Of a stretch of 34,437 nucleotides of DNA, positions 7,479-15,601 are shown one piece after another. Every line of letters starts with the position of its first letter. The first letter of the stretch is position 1. The DNA is from an uncultured Actinomycetes bacterium (GTDB lineage: Bacteria; Actinomycetota; Actinomycetes; Nanopelagicales; Nanopelagicaceae): contig CAITQC010000132.1 in the NCBI GenBank assembly GCA_903894425.1, forward strand, positions 1 through 34,437. Direction: 5' to 3'. A program made the position numbers and the translations under genes. Under the pieces are notes generated by a model. The model saw only the letters and a program-made list of their open reading frames with translations. It was not told where the DNA came from and made no database searches.

Positions 7479-7484
7479 TAGTAC

Positions 7485-8402
7485 ATGACGACTCTCGCAT
7501 CTGGCCATGGAGTTGCAACGGTGGCCGCTGGCAAAGTTCTCGATGTTTGGTTTCCATCACCAGCACTTGGCTCACTCACAAGTGCAGTTCCAGCAGAACT
7601 CACCGCACTTGTAGGAAGCGATGAAGTGCGCGGCGTTGTTCGGGAAATCATAAGTGTAGAAATCGACATAACGGCCGCTCCCAAAGATGCCGCTGATGCA
7701 TATTTAAGATTGCATCTGTTGTCTCATCGATTGCTTAAACCCCATGGTGTTTCACTCGATGGAATATTTGGACTGCTCAATAACGTTGTTTGGACTTCGG
7801 TTGGGCCATGTGCCGTCGAAGATTTTGATTTAACACGTGCGCGCTTAAAAGCTAAGTACGGCCATATCACTGTTTTTTCAGTCGACAAGTTCCCTCGGAT
7901 GGTTGATTACGTAATCCCAAGTGGAGTTCGAATTGCAGATGCTGACCGCGTTCGCCTTGGCGCACATTTGGCACCGGGCACCACAGTTATGCATGAAGGT
8001 TTCGTGAACTTCAATGCCGGAACCCTTGGAACTTCAATGGTCGAAGGTCGTATCTCAGCTGGAGTAGTTGTTGGCGATGGTACCGATATTGGTGGCGGCG
8101 CCTCGATTATGGGCACGCTCAGCGGTGGAGGTAAAGAGGTAATTTCAATCGGTGAAAAATCACTTCTTGGAGCAAACTCTGGTTGCGGAATTTCGCTAGG
8201 TGATAACTGTGTTATTGAAGCGGGTACTTACATCACTGCTGCTTCTAAAGTTCGACTTCCCGATGGTGAAATTGTAAAAGCTTCGGTTTTATCTGGTGGA
8301 AATAACTTACTCTTTCGCCGTAATTCACTTGATGGTGCAATTGAAGCGATTAATCGCACTGGATCATGGGGCGGACTTAATTCAGTTTTGCACGCCAACT
8401 AG
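7485..8402 (+). CDS. dapD: 2,3,4,5-tetrahydropyridine-2,6-dicarboxylate N-succinyltransferase
   Basis: A 305-aa DapD of the longer actinobacterial type. It succinylates tetrahydrodipicolinate in the succinylase branch of diaminopimelate/lysine synthesis, feeding peptidoglycan. The N-terminal alpha/beta domain (1-145) is followed by a left-handed beta-helix with hexapeptide-like repeats rich in glycine (about 150-265), including [15 protein letters not shown] and [14 protein letters not shown], and then a short C-terminal extension. The predicted leaderless ATG at 7485 gives an N-terminus typical of mycobacterial DapD. The last 21 bp overlap the 3' end of the convergent SpoIID-type gene. Other dap genes are not in this window. 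Confidence 0.93.
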   Translation: MTTLASGHGVATVAAGKVLDVWFPSPALGSLTSAVPAELTALVGSDEVRGVVREIISVEIDITAAPKDAADAYLRLHLLSHRLLKPHGVSLDGIFGLLNNVVWTSVGPCAVEDFDLTRARLKAKYGHITVFSVDKFPRMVDYVIPSGVRIADADRVRLGAHLAPGTTVMHEGFVNFNAGTLGTSMVEGRISAGVVVGDGTDIGGGASIMGTLSGGGKEVISIGEKSLLGANSGCGISLGDNCVIEAGTYITAASKVRLPDGEIVKASVLSGGNNLLFRRNSLDGAIEAINRTGSWGGLNSVLHAN

Positions 8403-9617
8403 AGCAAACCATGCTGAAGGTATCTTTGTTCGACTTCTAAATGTTTCACCTCGCAAAACCTCTTGTACTCCAGTACTTGAAGTTGCTTGAATCTGGCTAA
8501 CCGTTCCGCTCTCGTTATTGCCGAGGATTTCAAGGGAAACCACATCGGGTAAGAGAAATGCTGCTGCAATAACGCTCTGTGGAATTTCGCGATCCCATGA
8601 AACAAAGCGGGGGTTCAACGTTAAGTCCAGCGAGCCGGGATCATCAACAATCTGCGTATAGCTACGGGCGCTGCCCCACGCATTAATTGCCAACTCGGTT
8701 TTTCCGCCAGAGGATGAGAAAAAGTAAGCTGTAATCGCTGCCCCACCTTGTGTAATTGTTAAGCCAGTGGTGCGTGTGATTGTGTCTTTCCAAATCACTC
8801 CATACTTCTTTTCAAGCTCCTTGGAATATCCCAAGAATTTTTGATCTGAGATTTCTCCATATAAATCACAATCGCAAGCCGTTCTATATAGGCCGGCCTT
8901 GCTCAAGGCATATGTCCGAGAAGCGATTGCCTGCGCCTCTATTGCAGCGGTTGGCCAAAATGAGGGCATCTCACTTACTCCCCATAGATATTCATCTGCA
9001 AGGCGAACTAAGTTTGTAAGTTCGATTCGATAACCGGAGGCGCTTTTGACCGCCTTAATCTGCATCTGTCCATATCGGTATTTTTGAGATGAGCCAGAGT
9101 GAGTAACGGAAACTACAGACTCTGGACCATCTAGATAACGAGTGCCGCTCCAACGGATAGTAAAAACCCTATTACGGGTAAGCGTTTGCGTAGATTTTCC
9201 TAGTAAGACTTTTGGACTCACTGTGGAACCGATAATTGAAAAACTAAGAGAAGTGCCTGATGCCAAAGGAGTTGCATCGTTTTGCTGCCCTATGTCGCCT
9301 TGATAAATGTTAATCAGAGTATCTTTAGTGGTGTTTGTAATCTTTGCAGCTGTAAGTAAATGACCGATATTGACCCGTAAAATCTTTGAATCATCCTTCT
9401 GTTCAATCGCAACATCTTTGTAGAAATACTGCAAAATCTCAGTCGAATTTTTCCCAGCTAAGGCCATAGATCTGGCGCCCATCTGACTCAAACCCACGCC
9501 ATGTCCATAACCCGAACCGTGGAAAGAAAAGACCGTTGGTACATCTACGGCGTTGGCAGTTGGTGCCAACAATAAAAAGCCTAGAAGAGATGCAATAAAA
9601 GCTTTAGACGTCCTCAT
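8382..9617 (-). CDS. Secreted SpoIID/LytB-domain cell-wall protein
   Basis: A 411-aa exported protein. Residues 1-23 form a Sec signal peptide ending in ANA. The conserved [11 protein letters not shown] is at 38-48, and the SpoIID domain proper begins with [13 protein letters not shown] (210-222), [13 protein letters not shown] (225-237) and a later SSSGGKTE. In SpoIID the glutamate of the SEMP motif is catalytic for cleaving denuded peptidoglycan glycan strands; it is present here. The start ATG at 9617 was chosen because the signal peptide begins there; an upstream in-frame start at 9662 would bury it. The gene overlaps the exporter ATPase by 14 bp, and its 3' end overlaps dapD by 21 bp on the other strand. 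It is probably in the surface-polymer operon. Confidence 0.87.
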   Translation of the reverse strand: MRTSKAFIASLLGFLLLAPTANAVDVPTVFSFHGSGYGHGVGLSQMGARSMALAGKNSTEILQYFYKDVAIEQKDDSKILRVNIGHLLTAAKITNTTKDTLINIYQGDIGQQNDATPLASGTSLSFSIIGSTVSPKVLLGKSTQTLTRNRVFTIRWSGTRYLDGPESVVSVTHSGSSQKYRYGQMQIKAVKSASGYRIELTNLVRLADEYLWGVSEMPSFWPTAAIEAQAIASRTYALSKAGLYRTACDCDLYGEISDQKFLGYSKELEKKYGVIWKDTITRTTGLTITQGGAAITAYFFSSSGGKTELAINAWGSARSYTQIVDDPGSLDLTLNPRFVSWDREIPQSVIAAAFLLPDVVSLEILGNNESGTVSQIQATSSTGVQEVLRGETFRSRTKIPSAWFALVGVQN

Positions 9618-10407
9618 CGATGGCTGCGCTCTTTCCGACCTGCAAAAATTCACGGTATGCATTAATTACCGTGGCTGGATCTCCACGTTGAATAAGCTTT
9701 CCTTTGTGCAGCCATGCAACATCGTTGCAAACATCTAACAAGGTCGCCATTGCATGGCTTACCAAAATGAGGGCGCGATCATCGCTTCGTAATTCCTTTA
9801 TTCGATTCAAAGATTTCTCTTTGAATTTTGCATCGCCGGTACTCAACGCTTCATCAACAATTAAAATATCTGGGCGCACAATGGCGGCAACAGAAAAAGC
9901 TAAACGGGCGTACATTCCCGATGAATATGTGCGCATCGGCGCATCGATGGCCTCACCTAGCTCTGAAAAATCAGCGATCTCTTCGAAGTGTGCATCGATT
10001 TCTTCGCGCGACATTCCAGCTGCTAAACCACCAAGGTAGACGTTATCGCGCCCAGACAATGATGGATTGAAGCCGACGCCCAGGGCCAGCAAGGTGCTTA
10101 CGCTTCCGAATACTTCAACACGGCCATGCGTCGGTGGCACGATTCCCGCCATTACTCGCATGAGTGAAGATTTACCTGCACCATTAGTGCCAATAATTCC
10201 TAAAACATGTCCATACTCGACATCAAGGTTTACATGATCAAGTGCATGAATCACGCGTGTTTGTTTTCCACCTCTACCAAAAGCTTTAAGGCGCGCTTTT
10301 AAAGTTGGTCGGCGTTCAATGGCAGTTGTATATGTAAGACCAAGGTCGCGAACCGAAACTGCAATTTCATTGGTTTTGTGAGAACTAGAGACGGACGGCA
10401 AATTCAC
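9604..10407 (-). CDS. ABC exporter ATPase, TagH/Wzt-like (polysaccharide export)
   Basis: A 267-aa ATP-binding subunit of an ABC-2 polysaccharide or teichoic acid exporter. Walker A GTNGAGKS is at 73-80, the family-typical signature YSSGMYARL at 161-169 replaces LSGGQ, and Walker B ILIVDE is at 181-186, followed by SHAM as the H-loop. No C-terminal carbohydrate-binding domain is present, unlike long Wzt proteins, so substrate recognition probably lies in the permease or lipid carrier. The start is GTG at 10407, inside the permease 3' end (23-bp overlap). It pairs with the permease next to it and is followed by the SpoIID gene. Confidence 0.93.
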   Translation of the reverse strand: MNLPSVSSSHKTNEIAVSVRDLGLTYTTAIERRPTLKARLKAFGRGGKQTRVIHALDHVNLDVEYGHVLGIIGTNGAGKSSLMRVMAGIVPPTHGRVEVFGSVSTLLALGVGFNPSLSGRDNVYLGGLAAGMSREEIDAHFEEIADFSELGEAIDAPMRTYSSGMYARLAFSVAAIVRPDILIVDEALSTGDAKFKEKSLNRIKELRSDDRALILVSHAMATLLDVCNDVAWLHKGKLIQRGDPATVINAYREFLQVGKSAAIDEDV

Positions 10408-11212
10408 GCTCCCTTGATAGGAAGAAATATGAACCTATTAAAAAGATTCCAATTGCCCAGCCAAGTGCAATCAGCAACTGTGAAAGTTGTGGGACTTGAC
10501 CATGAACTAATGCACGGGACCAACTATCAAGAATTGGAAATAATGGATTGAATAGTTGAAGGGTCCTTAGTTTTGGCTGCAGATCGCTGGCTTCATAAAG
10601 AATTGGTGACAAATAAAGAAGTGTCCGTGTCATATACGGCAGAAAATTTGCGATATCTCTGAAATATACATTTATGCAGGAAATCGTAATAGCCAATCCT
10701 AAAGCTAATAACAAAGCAATGAGCAGTATTGGAATTGCCCACAACATCTGCCAAGCAAATGAAAGTCCAAGCACGGTTCGGATGACCAAGAAAACCGCCA
10801 GTGTAGGCAAAAATTTAATTGCTGAAATCACTACTGCCGAGATTGGAAGCATGATGCGAGGGAATGCCGTATTTAGAATTAAACGCTGGCCTGCAGTTAT
10901 GGATTTCACTCCACCGGTAAGAGAGTTCGATACTAAGTAAAAAAGAAAAAGAGTCGCTGTGAGATGCGCATACCGCGTGCTATCGGATGAGCCGCGAATG
11001 ATGACTATCAGAAGGAAATACACCGCTGATAAAAGTAGCGGGTTAAGAATCAGCCATAACTGGCCAAATGCTGAATCGAAATGCTGTTCGCGAAGTTCAG
11101 AGCGTGAGTATTCTGCGATGAAAGTGCGGCGCGACCAAAGGGATTTCCAGTATTTGCGAAGTGGCGGCAGGCCAGCGCGAAATGGCTCGTAGACCTGCAG
11201 CGGTGTGCTCAC
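10385..11212 (-). CDS. ABC exporter permease, TagG/Wzm-like
   Basis: A 275-aa ABC-2 type membrane protein with six predicted helices. It begins with a cytoplasmic amphipathic region including WSRRTFIAEYSRSELREQHFDSAFGQLW, characteristic of TagG/RfbA permeases, and has the typical FRDIANFLP loop. With the adjacent ATPase it would flip a lipid-linked surface polymer across the membrane. The start is GTG at 11212, overlapping the glycosyltransferase stop by 4 bp (GTGA), which supports the start and cotranscription. The transported glycan is unknown, but UDP-glucuronate from the nearby dehydrogenase is a reasonable building block. Confidence 0.93.
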   Translation of the reverse strand: MSTPLQVYEPFRAGLPPLRKYWKSLWSRRTFIAEYSRSELREQHFDSAFGQLWLILNPLLLSAVYFLLIVIIRGSSDSTRYAHLTATLFLFYLVSNSLTGGVKSITAGQRLILNTAFPRIMLPISAVVISAIKFLPTLAVFLVIRTVLGLSFAWQMLWAIPILLIALLLALGLAITISCINVYFRDIANFLPYMTRTLLYLSPILYEASDLQPKLRTLQLFNPLFPILDSWSRALVHGQVPQLSQLLIALGWAIGIFLIGSYFFLSREREFAVRL

Positions 11213-12219
11213 GGTCGTAAGGCTACCTTAGGGGCCAACGACTTTGGCGAGGTTAGAAAGCCAATGCCCCATGTCATATGCATGGTGAGCAAAATAAGTG
11301 GCAAAGAAACAAATTCAGCCAGAGATCTTCCAATTTTTGCCGATGCAAGAAGAATAAATAATGCATACGTCAATGCAGGGATGAAAAGAAGTGGCGAAAC
11401 AATTGCCCCAAGCAAGATTGATGAAAATACTCCAATAACAGTAAAGGGTGGAGCGAGATATCTGTAGTTGATTGTTCCTTCATGTCTGCGCGAAACTACT
11501 CGACGCCAACGTCCATATTCAAAATACTGCTTCGCAAGCGCCTTTACGCTTCCTCGCGGCCGATAGGTAACGACTAAGCGCGGATCGAAATACACGACTC
11601 CGCCAGCTGCACGTAATCGAAAATTCAACTCCCAATCTTGTGCTCGAGTAAATCTCTCATCGAATGCACCGACAGCAAGCAAAGCCTGTTTTCTGAAAGC
11701 ACCTAAATACACAGTATCGGCAGAGCCTGATTGGCCACCAGTGTGGAAACGTGATGCACCAACTCCTAGTGGGCTACGCATGGCACGGGCAACTGAGTTT
11801 TCAAAAATGCCTTGACCTTCGGCGGCCATAATGCCACCAACATTTACCGCACCCGTCTCTTTCAAAATCTCAAAGGCCAGCGCGAGATAATTCTTTGGAA
11901 TCTTTGAATGGCCATCAACGCGCACGATAATTGAATACTTTGTTGCTGCCACGGCAAGATTTAAACCTGTTGCAGTACGACCAGTTGGGTTTGCTACTAC
12001 AACAACTCGAGAGTCTTTATCAGCTAACTCCTGTGCAATTCTTTCTGTTCCATCATGCGATGGTCCAACCGCCAGAATAATCTCAATTGAGCCAGCAAAA
12101 TCCTGATCAAGAATCGCATTCACAGACTCTTCTAAATATTTGGATTCATTGAGAACTGGCAGGATCACCGAGATTTCAGGCTCCGGTGAGCCATATAACG
12201 CGTTTGCTGATGTCTCCAT
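11209..12219 (-). CDS. Family 2 glycosyltransferase with C-terminal membrane helices
   Basis: A 336-aa GT-A fold glycosyltransferase. ISVILPVLNESKYLEES (about 17-33) is the nucleotide-binding start, VDGHS around 115-119 is the acidic metal site in place of DXD, and RAQDWELNFRLRAAGG about 190-205 carries the acceptor-side ED-like motif. Two or three hydrophobic helices close the protein, so it is membrane-attached, as in ExoA-like enzymes of exopolysaccharide synthesis. I prefer the ATG at 12219; a GTG at 12228 is in frame but abuts the TACGGT hexamer. It is the first gene of the exporter/SpoIID operon and divergent from the LCP gene. Sugar specificity is unknown. Confidence 0.88.
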   Translation of the reverse strand: METSANALYGSPEPEISVILPVLNESKYLEESVNAILDQDFAGSIEIILAVGPSHDGTERIAQELADKDSRVVVVANPTGRTATGLNLAVAATKYSIIVRVDGHSKIPKNYLALAFEILKETGAVNVGGIMAAEGQGIFENSVARAMRSPLGVGASRFHTGGQSGSADTVYLGAFRKQALLAVGAFDERFTRAQDWELNFRLRAAGGVVYFDPRLVVTYRPRGSVKALAKQYFEYGRWRRVVSRRHEGTINYRYLAPPFTVIGVFSSILLGAIVSPLLFIPALTYALFILLASAKIGRSLAEFVSLPLILLTMHMTWGIGFLTSPKSLAPKVALRP

Positions 12220-12228
12220 AACCCCCAC

Positions 12229-12234
12229 ACCGTA
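12229..12234 (-). promoter_or_regulatory. Possible -10 element upstream of the glycosyltransferase gene
   Basis: Minus-strand TACGGT lies 9 nt before the ATG at 12219. The spacing is slightly longer than the 6-7 nt seen elsewhere, so a very short leader rather than a strictly leaderless mRNA would result. Weak evidence. Confidence 0.35.
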
Positions 12235-12243
12235 TCGTCCAAG

Positions 12244-12249
12244 TAGTCT
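12244..12249 (+). promoter_or_regulatory. Putative -10 element for leaderless LCP-gene transcript
   Basis: TAGTCT followed by 6 nt (TACCCG) and the GTG start at 12256. It supports the GTG as the true start; no Shine-Dalgarno is visible. Confidence 0.5.
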
Positions 12250-12255
12250 TACCCG

Positions 12256-13383
12256 GTGAAAGCGACGCGACCAATACGGATTATTACCTCACTATCTCTG
12301 GCTGTGGTCGTCATCTCTGCATTTTCTTGGCTGGGTTTAGGCCAAGTAAGCGGTGCCATTAATCGCGTTGATGTATTTGGTTCACTTACTAAGCGCCCCG
12401 ATAAACCAACCTCTGCACTTAACTACTTACTTGTGGGATCTGATACACGTGTTGGATTAACTAAAGAGCAATCAAAACTCTTACGCGTTGGTACTACAAA
12501 GTCGGCAGCTGGGGCTCGATCAGACACCATGCTTTTGGTTCACATCAGCAAAGCACGAGATAAAGCAACGATTATTTCGATTCCTCGAGATTCTCTAGTA
12601 ACAATTCCTGAACATGAATCTTCTTTATACAAAGGTAAAATTGTTGCTGCAGCTCCAGGAAAAATTAATGCTGCCTTTGCTTGGGGTGGTGCGCCATTAC
12701 TTATTCAAACTATTGAGCAAGAATCAAATGTAAAAATAGATCATTACATTGAGATTGGATTTGCCGGTTTTGCCGATATCGTGGATGCGTTAGGTGGAAT
12801 CCAAGTTTGCACAAAGAGAGACATTGATGATCCTAAAAGCCATCTTGTTTTAGCAGCCGGGATACATACTCTCGATGGAGTAGAAGCTTTGAAATATGTT
12901 CGAACACGTGACTTCGATGGTATGGGCGACCTTGGGCGCATGCAACGTCAGCAACAGTTCATGAGTGCCGTACTTCGCAAAGTAACAAGTACAGGTGTCT
13001 TGCTCAATCCAATCAAACTCGTAAATTTCTTTAATGCAGCGATTGCAACGGTGCAGACCGACTCTGAACTCAATCGTAATGACCTCATAGTCTTAGCCAA
13101 GCAGCTGAAAAATCTTTCGCCAAGTAAAGTCCGAACTCTGACGATTCCTTTGGGAAATGCAAATGCACGAGTGGATGGTCTTGGTTCGGTTGTGACCTGG
13201 GATTCAGTACTAGCCCCAGATCTTTTCAATAGATTACGGGAAGATCTGCCACTTATTGATGAAGTTACCCCGTCTCCTTCGGCATCCTCCAGCGCATCTG
13301 CCAGCGCATCTGCAACCCCAACTGTGATTGATAAATTCAAGACTCGTACCGCCGATGAAAACCCTTGCGGAGCGCTGAAGTAA
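12256..13383 (+). CDS. LytR-CpsA-Psr (LCP) family cell-wall polymer ligase
   Basis: A 375-aa membrane-anchored LCP protein. A single N-terminal helix (about 5-27) precedes the extracellular LCP domain with LLVGSDTR, ARSDTMLLVHISK, IISIPRDSLV and, later, GMGDLGRMQRQQQF. The conserved arginines and aspartates bind the pyrophosphate of polyprenyl-linked glycans. LCP enzymes attach wall teichoic acid, capsule or arabinogalactan to peptidoglycan. The C-terminus has a low-complexity Ser/Ala/Pro stretch (about 337-353) and then a short tail with one cysteine. The start is GTG at 12256, supported by the hexamer 6 nt upstream. It lies divergent from the glycosyltransferase-exporter operon and just before ugd, so it may ligate the polymer that operon exports. 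Confidence 0.92.
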   Translation: MKATRPIRIITSLSLAVVVISAFSWLGLGQVSGAINRVDVFGSLTKRPDKPTSALNYLLVGSDTRVGLTKEQSKLLRVGTTKSAAGARSDTMLLVHISKARDKATIISIPRDSLVTIPEHESSLYKGKIVAAAPGKINAAFAWGGAPLLIQTIEQESNVKIDHYIEIGFAGFADIVDALGGIQVCTKRDIDDPKSHLVLAAGIHTLDGVEALKYVRTRDFDGMGDLGRMQRQQQFMSAVLRKVTSTGVLLNPIKLVNFFNAAIATVQTDSELNRNDLIVLAKQLKNLSPSKVRTLTIPLGNANARVDGLGSVVTWDSVLAPDLFNRLREDLPLIDEVTPSPSASSSASASASATPTVIDKFKTRTADENPCGALK

Positions 13384-13386
13384 ACT
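13381..13386 (+). promoter_or_regulatory. Putative -10 element for leaderless ugd transcript
   Basis: TAAACT, whose first three bases are the LCP stop codon, is followed by 7 nt (CGCGCCC) and the ugd ATG at 13394. It would allow ugd to be transcribed separately from the LCP gene. Confidence 0.45.
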
Positions 13387-13393
13387 CGCGCCC

Positions 13394-14704
13394 ATGGATT
13401 TGAAACTCTCAGTTATCGGCTGCGGCTATTTAGGTGCCACACATGCAGCATGTATGTCTTCACTCGGCTTCAACGTAATCGGCGTAGACACCGACCCAAA
13501 TAAAGTAGCGATGCTGCAAAAAGGCGAGCTCCCTTTTTATGAACCAGGCCTAGATACTTTGCTTGCCGCAGAAATGAAAACTGGTCGGCTTTCTTTCACA
13601 ACTGATTTTTCAGCAATCAAAGATGCTGATGTTCACTTTGTTTGTGTTGGAACACCACAGAGCAAGGATGGCCTAGCCGCAGATTTAACGTATGTGCGTT
13701 CAGCGGTTGCCGAGATTGCGCCACATCTTAAAGCTGGATCTTTGGTTGTTGGAAAATCAACTGTTCCGGTCGGAACTGCTCAGTCGCTACGTGATGAGTT
13801 AGCAATAACTGCACCGCATGCAGATCTTGCATGGAATCCTGAATTCCTGCGCGAAGGTTTTGCTGTGGAAGATACCTTGACACCAAATCGTTTAGTGGTT
13901 GGTGTTGCAAATGATCGTGCCGAAGAGATTTTAAGGCAAGTTTATGAGCCCGTAATCGCACTTGGAACTCCATGGATTCGTGCAGATTTACCAACGGCTG
14001 AACTAGTTAAAGTTGCAGCAAACTCATTTCTTGCAACAAAGATTTCATTTATTAATGCAATGGCTGAAGTCTGCGAAGCAGCTGGTGGCGATGTCACCGT
14101 TCTTGCGCAGGCAATTGGTTACGACCCCCGTATCGGTAATAAATTCTTACAGGCAGGTATTGGTTTCGGTGGCGGATGTTTGCCAAAAGATATCCGTGCC
14201 TTTATGGCGCGTGCCGAAGAGCTTGGCGCAAAGCAAGCTCTTGAGTTCTTGCGCGAAATCGATGCAATTAACCTTCGTGCGCGTCAGCGAGTTATTGACG
14301 TTGTCCGCAGCGAACTTTCAGATGATCTAACGCAGTACAAAATCGCCGTTCTTGGAGCAACTTTCAAGCCAGATAGCGATGACGTGCGTGATTCTCCAGC
14401 TTTAGACATTGCTGCTCAGTTGCAGGCAGCTGGGGCACATGTTGTTGTGCATGACCCAAAGGGCATAGAGCCTGCACGCAAGCGTTTTCCAAATCTTCAA
14501 TATGCTGAAGTGGTTACCGATGCTGTTAAAGATGCCGACTTAATCCTGCATTTAACTGAGTGGAAGGAATATCGCGCAATCGACCCAACAAAGATTTCTC
14601 CACTAGTTAAAAATAAAATAATTATCGATGGTCGAAATATGCTTGATCGCGATTTATGGCGTTCTGCCGGATGGAAATTCCACGCGCTAGGGCGTACAGA
14701 TTAA
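13394..14704 (+). CDS. ugd: UDP-glucose 6-dehydrogenase
   Basis: A 436-aa nucleotide-sugar dehydrogenase that oxidises UDP-glucose to UDP-glucuronate with two NAD+. The NAD-binding motif GCGYLG is at 9-14, the central domain follows, and the catalytic cysteine C262 sits in GFGGGCLPKD. The C-terminal UDP-binding domain contains LGATFKPDSDDVRDSP (about 318-333). Length and motifs match the Ugd/TuaD group; GDP-mannose dehydrogenase is a less likely alternative because of the typical GGCLPKD context. It lies 10 bp after the LCP gene, and its stop overlaps a possible ATT start of the next gene. It probably supplies uronic acid for the surface polymer. Confidence 0.93.
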   Translation: MDLKLSVIGCGYLGATHAACMSSLGFNVIGVDTDPNKVAMLQKGELPFYEPGLDTLLAAEMKTGRLSFTTDFSAIKDADVHFVCVGTPQSKDGLAADLTYVRSAVAEIAPHLKAGSLVVGKSTVPVGTAQSLRDELAITAPHADLAWNPEFLREGFAVEDTLTPNRLVVGVANDRAEEILRQVYEPVIALGTPWIRADLPTAELVKVAANSFLATKISFINAMAEVCEAAGGDVTVLAQAIGYDPRIGNKFLQAGIGFGGGCLPKDIRAFMARAEELGAKQALEFLREIDAINLRARQRVIDVVRSELSDDLTQYKIAVLGATFKPDSDDVRDSPALDIAAQLQAAGAHVVVHDPKGIEPARKRFPNLQYAEVVTDAVKDADLILHLTEWKEYRAIDPTKISPLVKNKIIIDGRNMLDRDLWRSAGWKFHALGRTD

Positions 14705-14735
14705 CGAGCAAGAAACTATCGACGCAGTCCTTGCA

Positions 14736-15098
14736 ATGAAAACTTGGGCTGTAGTTGGTCTTGGAAACAACCCGGAGCGTGCCGCCTTCGGAGTTGCCAA
14801 ACTCTTGCAAGAAAAGGGCCATCTAATAATCCCGGTCTATCCTCGGGCCGAAGTTGTTCATGGCCAGACCGGATATAAATCTCTGGCGCAAATTCCTCAG
14901 AGCGTTGATGTCGTTGATTGCTTTGTAAATTCAAATCTCGTCGGAAAAGTTGTAGATGAAGCGATTGCAATCGGAGCAAAAGCCGTGTGGCTGCAACTCG
15001 ATGTTATAGATCAAGATGCTGTAGAACGTGCACAAGCTGCAGGTTTATTAACTGTAATGGATCGCTGCCCGGCGATTGAATATAGTAAGAAAAACTAA
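14736..15098 (+). CDS. CoA-binding domain protein, YccU-like
   Basis: A 120-aa Rossmann-type CoA-binding domain protein of the YccU family. Visible family elements are [21 protein letters not shown] near the N-terminus, IIPVYPRAE, the [14 protein letters not shown] helix (about 87-100) and [10 protein letters not shown] close to the end. The family's biochemical role is not established. Starting at the ATG at 14736 leaves out the N-terminal helix that normally precedes the first strand. The frame is open back to a stop just upstream of ATT 14700, and the missing helix is encoded there without an ATG, GTG or TTG (see findings), so the true protein may be 132 aa. The 3' end overlaps purE by 4 bp. 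Confidence 0.85.
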   Translation: MKTWAVVGLGNNPERAAFGVAKLLQEKGHLIIPVYPRAEVVHGQTGYKSLAQIPQSVDVVDCFVNSNLVGKVVDEAIAIGAKAVWLQLDVIDQDAVERAQAAGLLTVMDRCPAIEYSKKN

Positions 15099-15601
15099 AA
15101 ACCTGTCTTATGTGTTCGACGCGCAGTGAGATTGGCGCCTTTTGCTTTAGCCTCAATGTTTATTTCCTTTAAGGCATCTGCAACTTTCGAACTAATCGCA
15201 GCATCTGAAATTCCTAAGATGCGTGCTGCCAGCAATGCGGCGTTCTTAGCGTTTCCGACTCCAACCGTTGCGACAGGAACGCCGGCGGGCATCTGTACGA
15301 TTGAAAGCAAAGAGTCCATTCCGTCAAGATTCTTAAGTGCAACAGGCACGCCAATTACCGGCAGGGTTGTTAAAGATGCAACCATTCCTGGTAAGTGTGC
15401 TGCTCCACCTGCGCCCGCAATAATTACTTTGAAACCTTTGCTTTGTGCACTTTGTGCAAACTCCACCATTTCAATGGGCATGCGATGTGCAGAAACAACA
15501 TCTGCTTCATAAGAAATTCCCAAGTGATCTAGAACCTTGGCAGCTTCTTCCATCACTGGCCAATCAGAATCTGATCCCATGATGATTGCTACATCACTCA
15601 T
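15095..15601 (-). CDS. purE: N5-carboxyaminoimidazole ribonucleotide mutase
   Basis: A 168-aa class I PurE, which converts N5-CAIR to CAIR in purine synthesis. [10 protein letters not shown] near residues 8-17, the SAHRMP signature (about 38-43) and [12 protein letters not shown] (about 64-75) form the active site. The partner purK lies directly upstream with an 8-bp overlap, so the two steps are cotranslated. The ATG at 15601 is preceded by GGAG with a 6-nt spacer (15608-15611); a TTG one codon earlier is also open but less likely. The gene end overlaps the CoA-binding gene by 4 bp on the opposite strand. Confidence 0.96.
   Translation of the reverse strand: MSDVAIIMGSDSDWPVMEEAAKVLDHLGISYEADVVSAHRMPIEMVEFAQSAQSKGFKVIIAGAGGAAHLPGMVASLTTLPVIGVPVALKNLDGMDSLLSIVQMPAGVPVATVGVGNAKNAALLAARILGISDAAISSKVADALKEINIEAKAKGANLTARRTHKTGF

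Noticed and set aside
13264-13318. Short repeated GCATCTGC-like units that resemble a tandem repeat
   Set aside because: They encode the low-complexity Ser/Ala/Pro tail of the LCP protein, in frame; no separate repeat element is needed.
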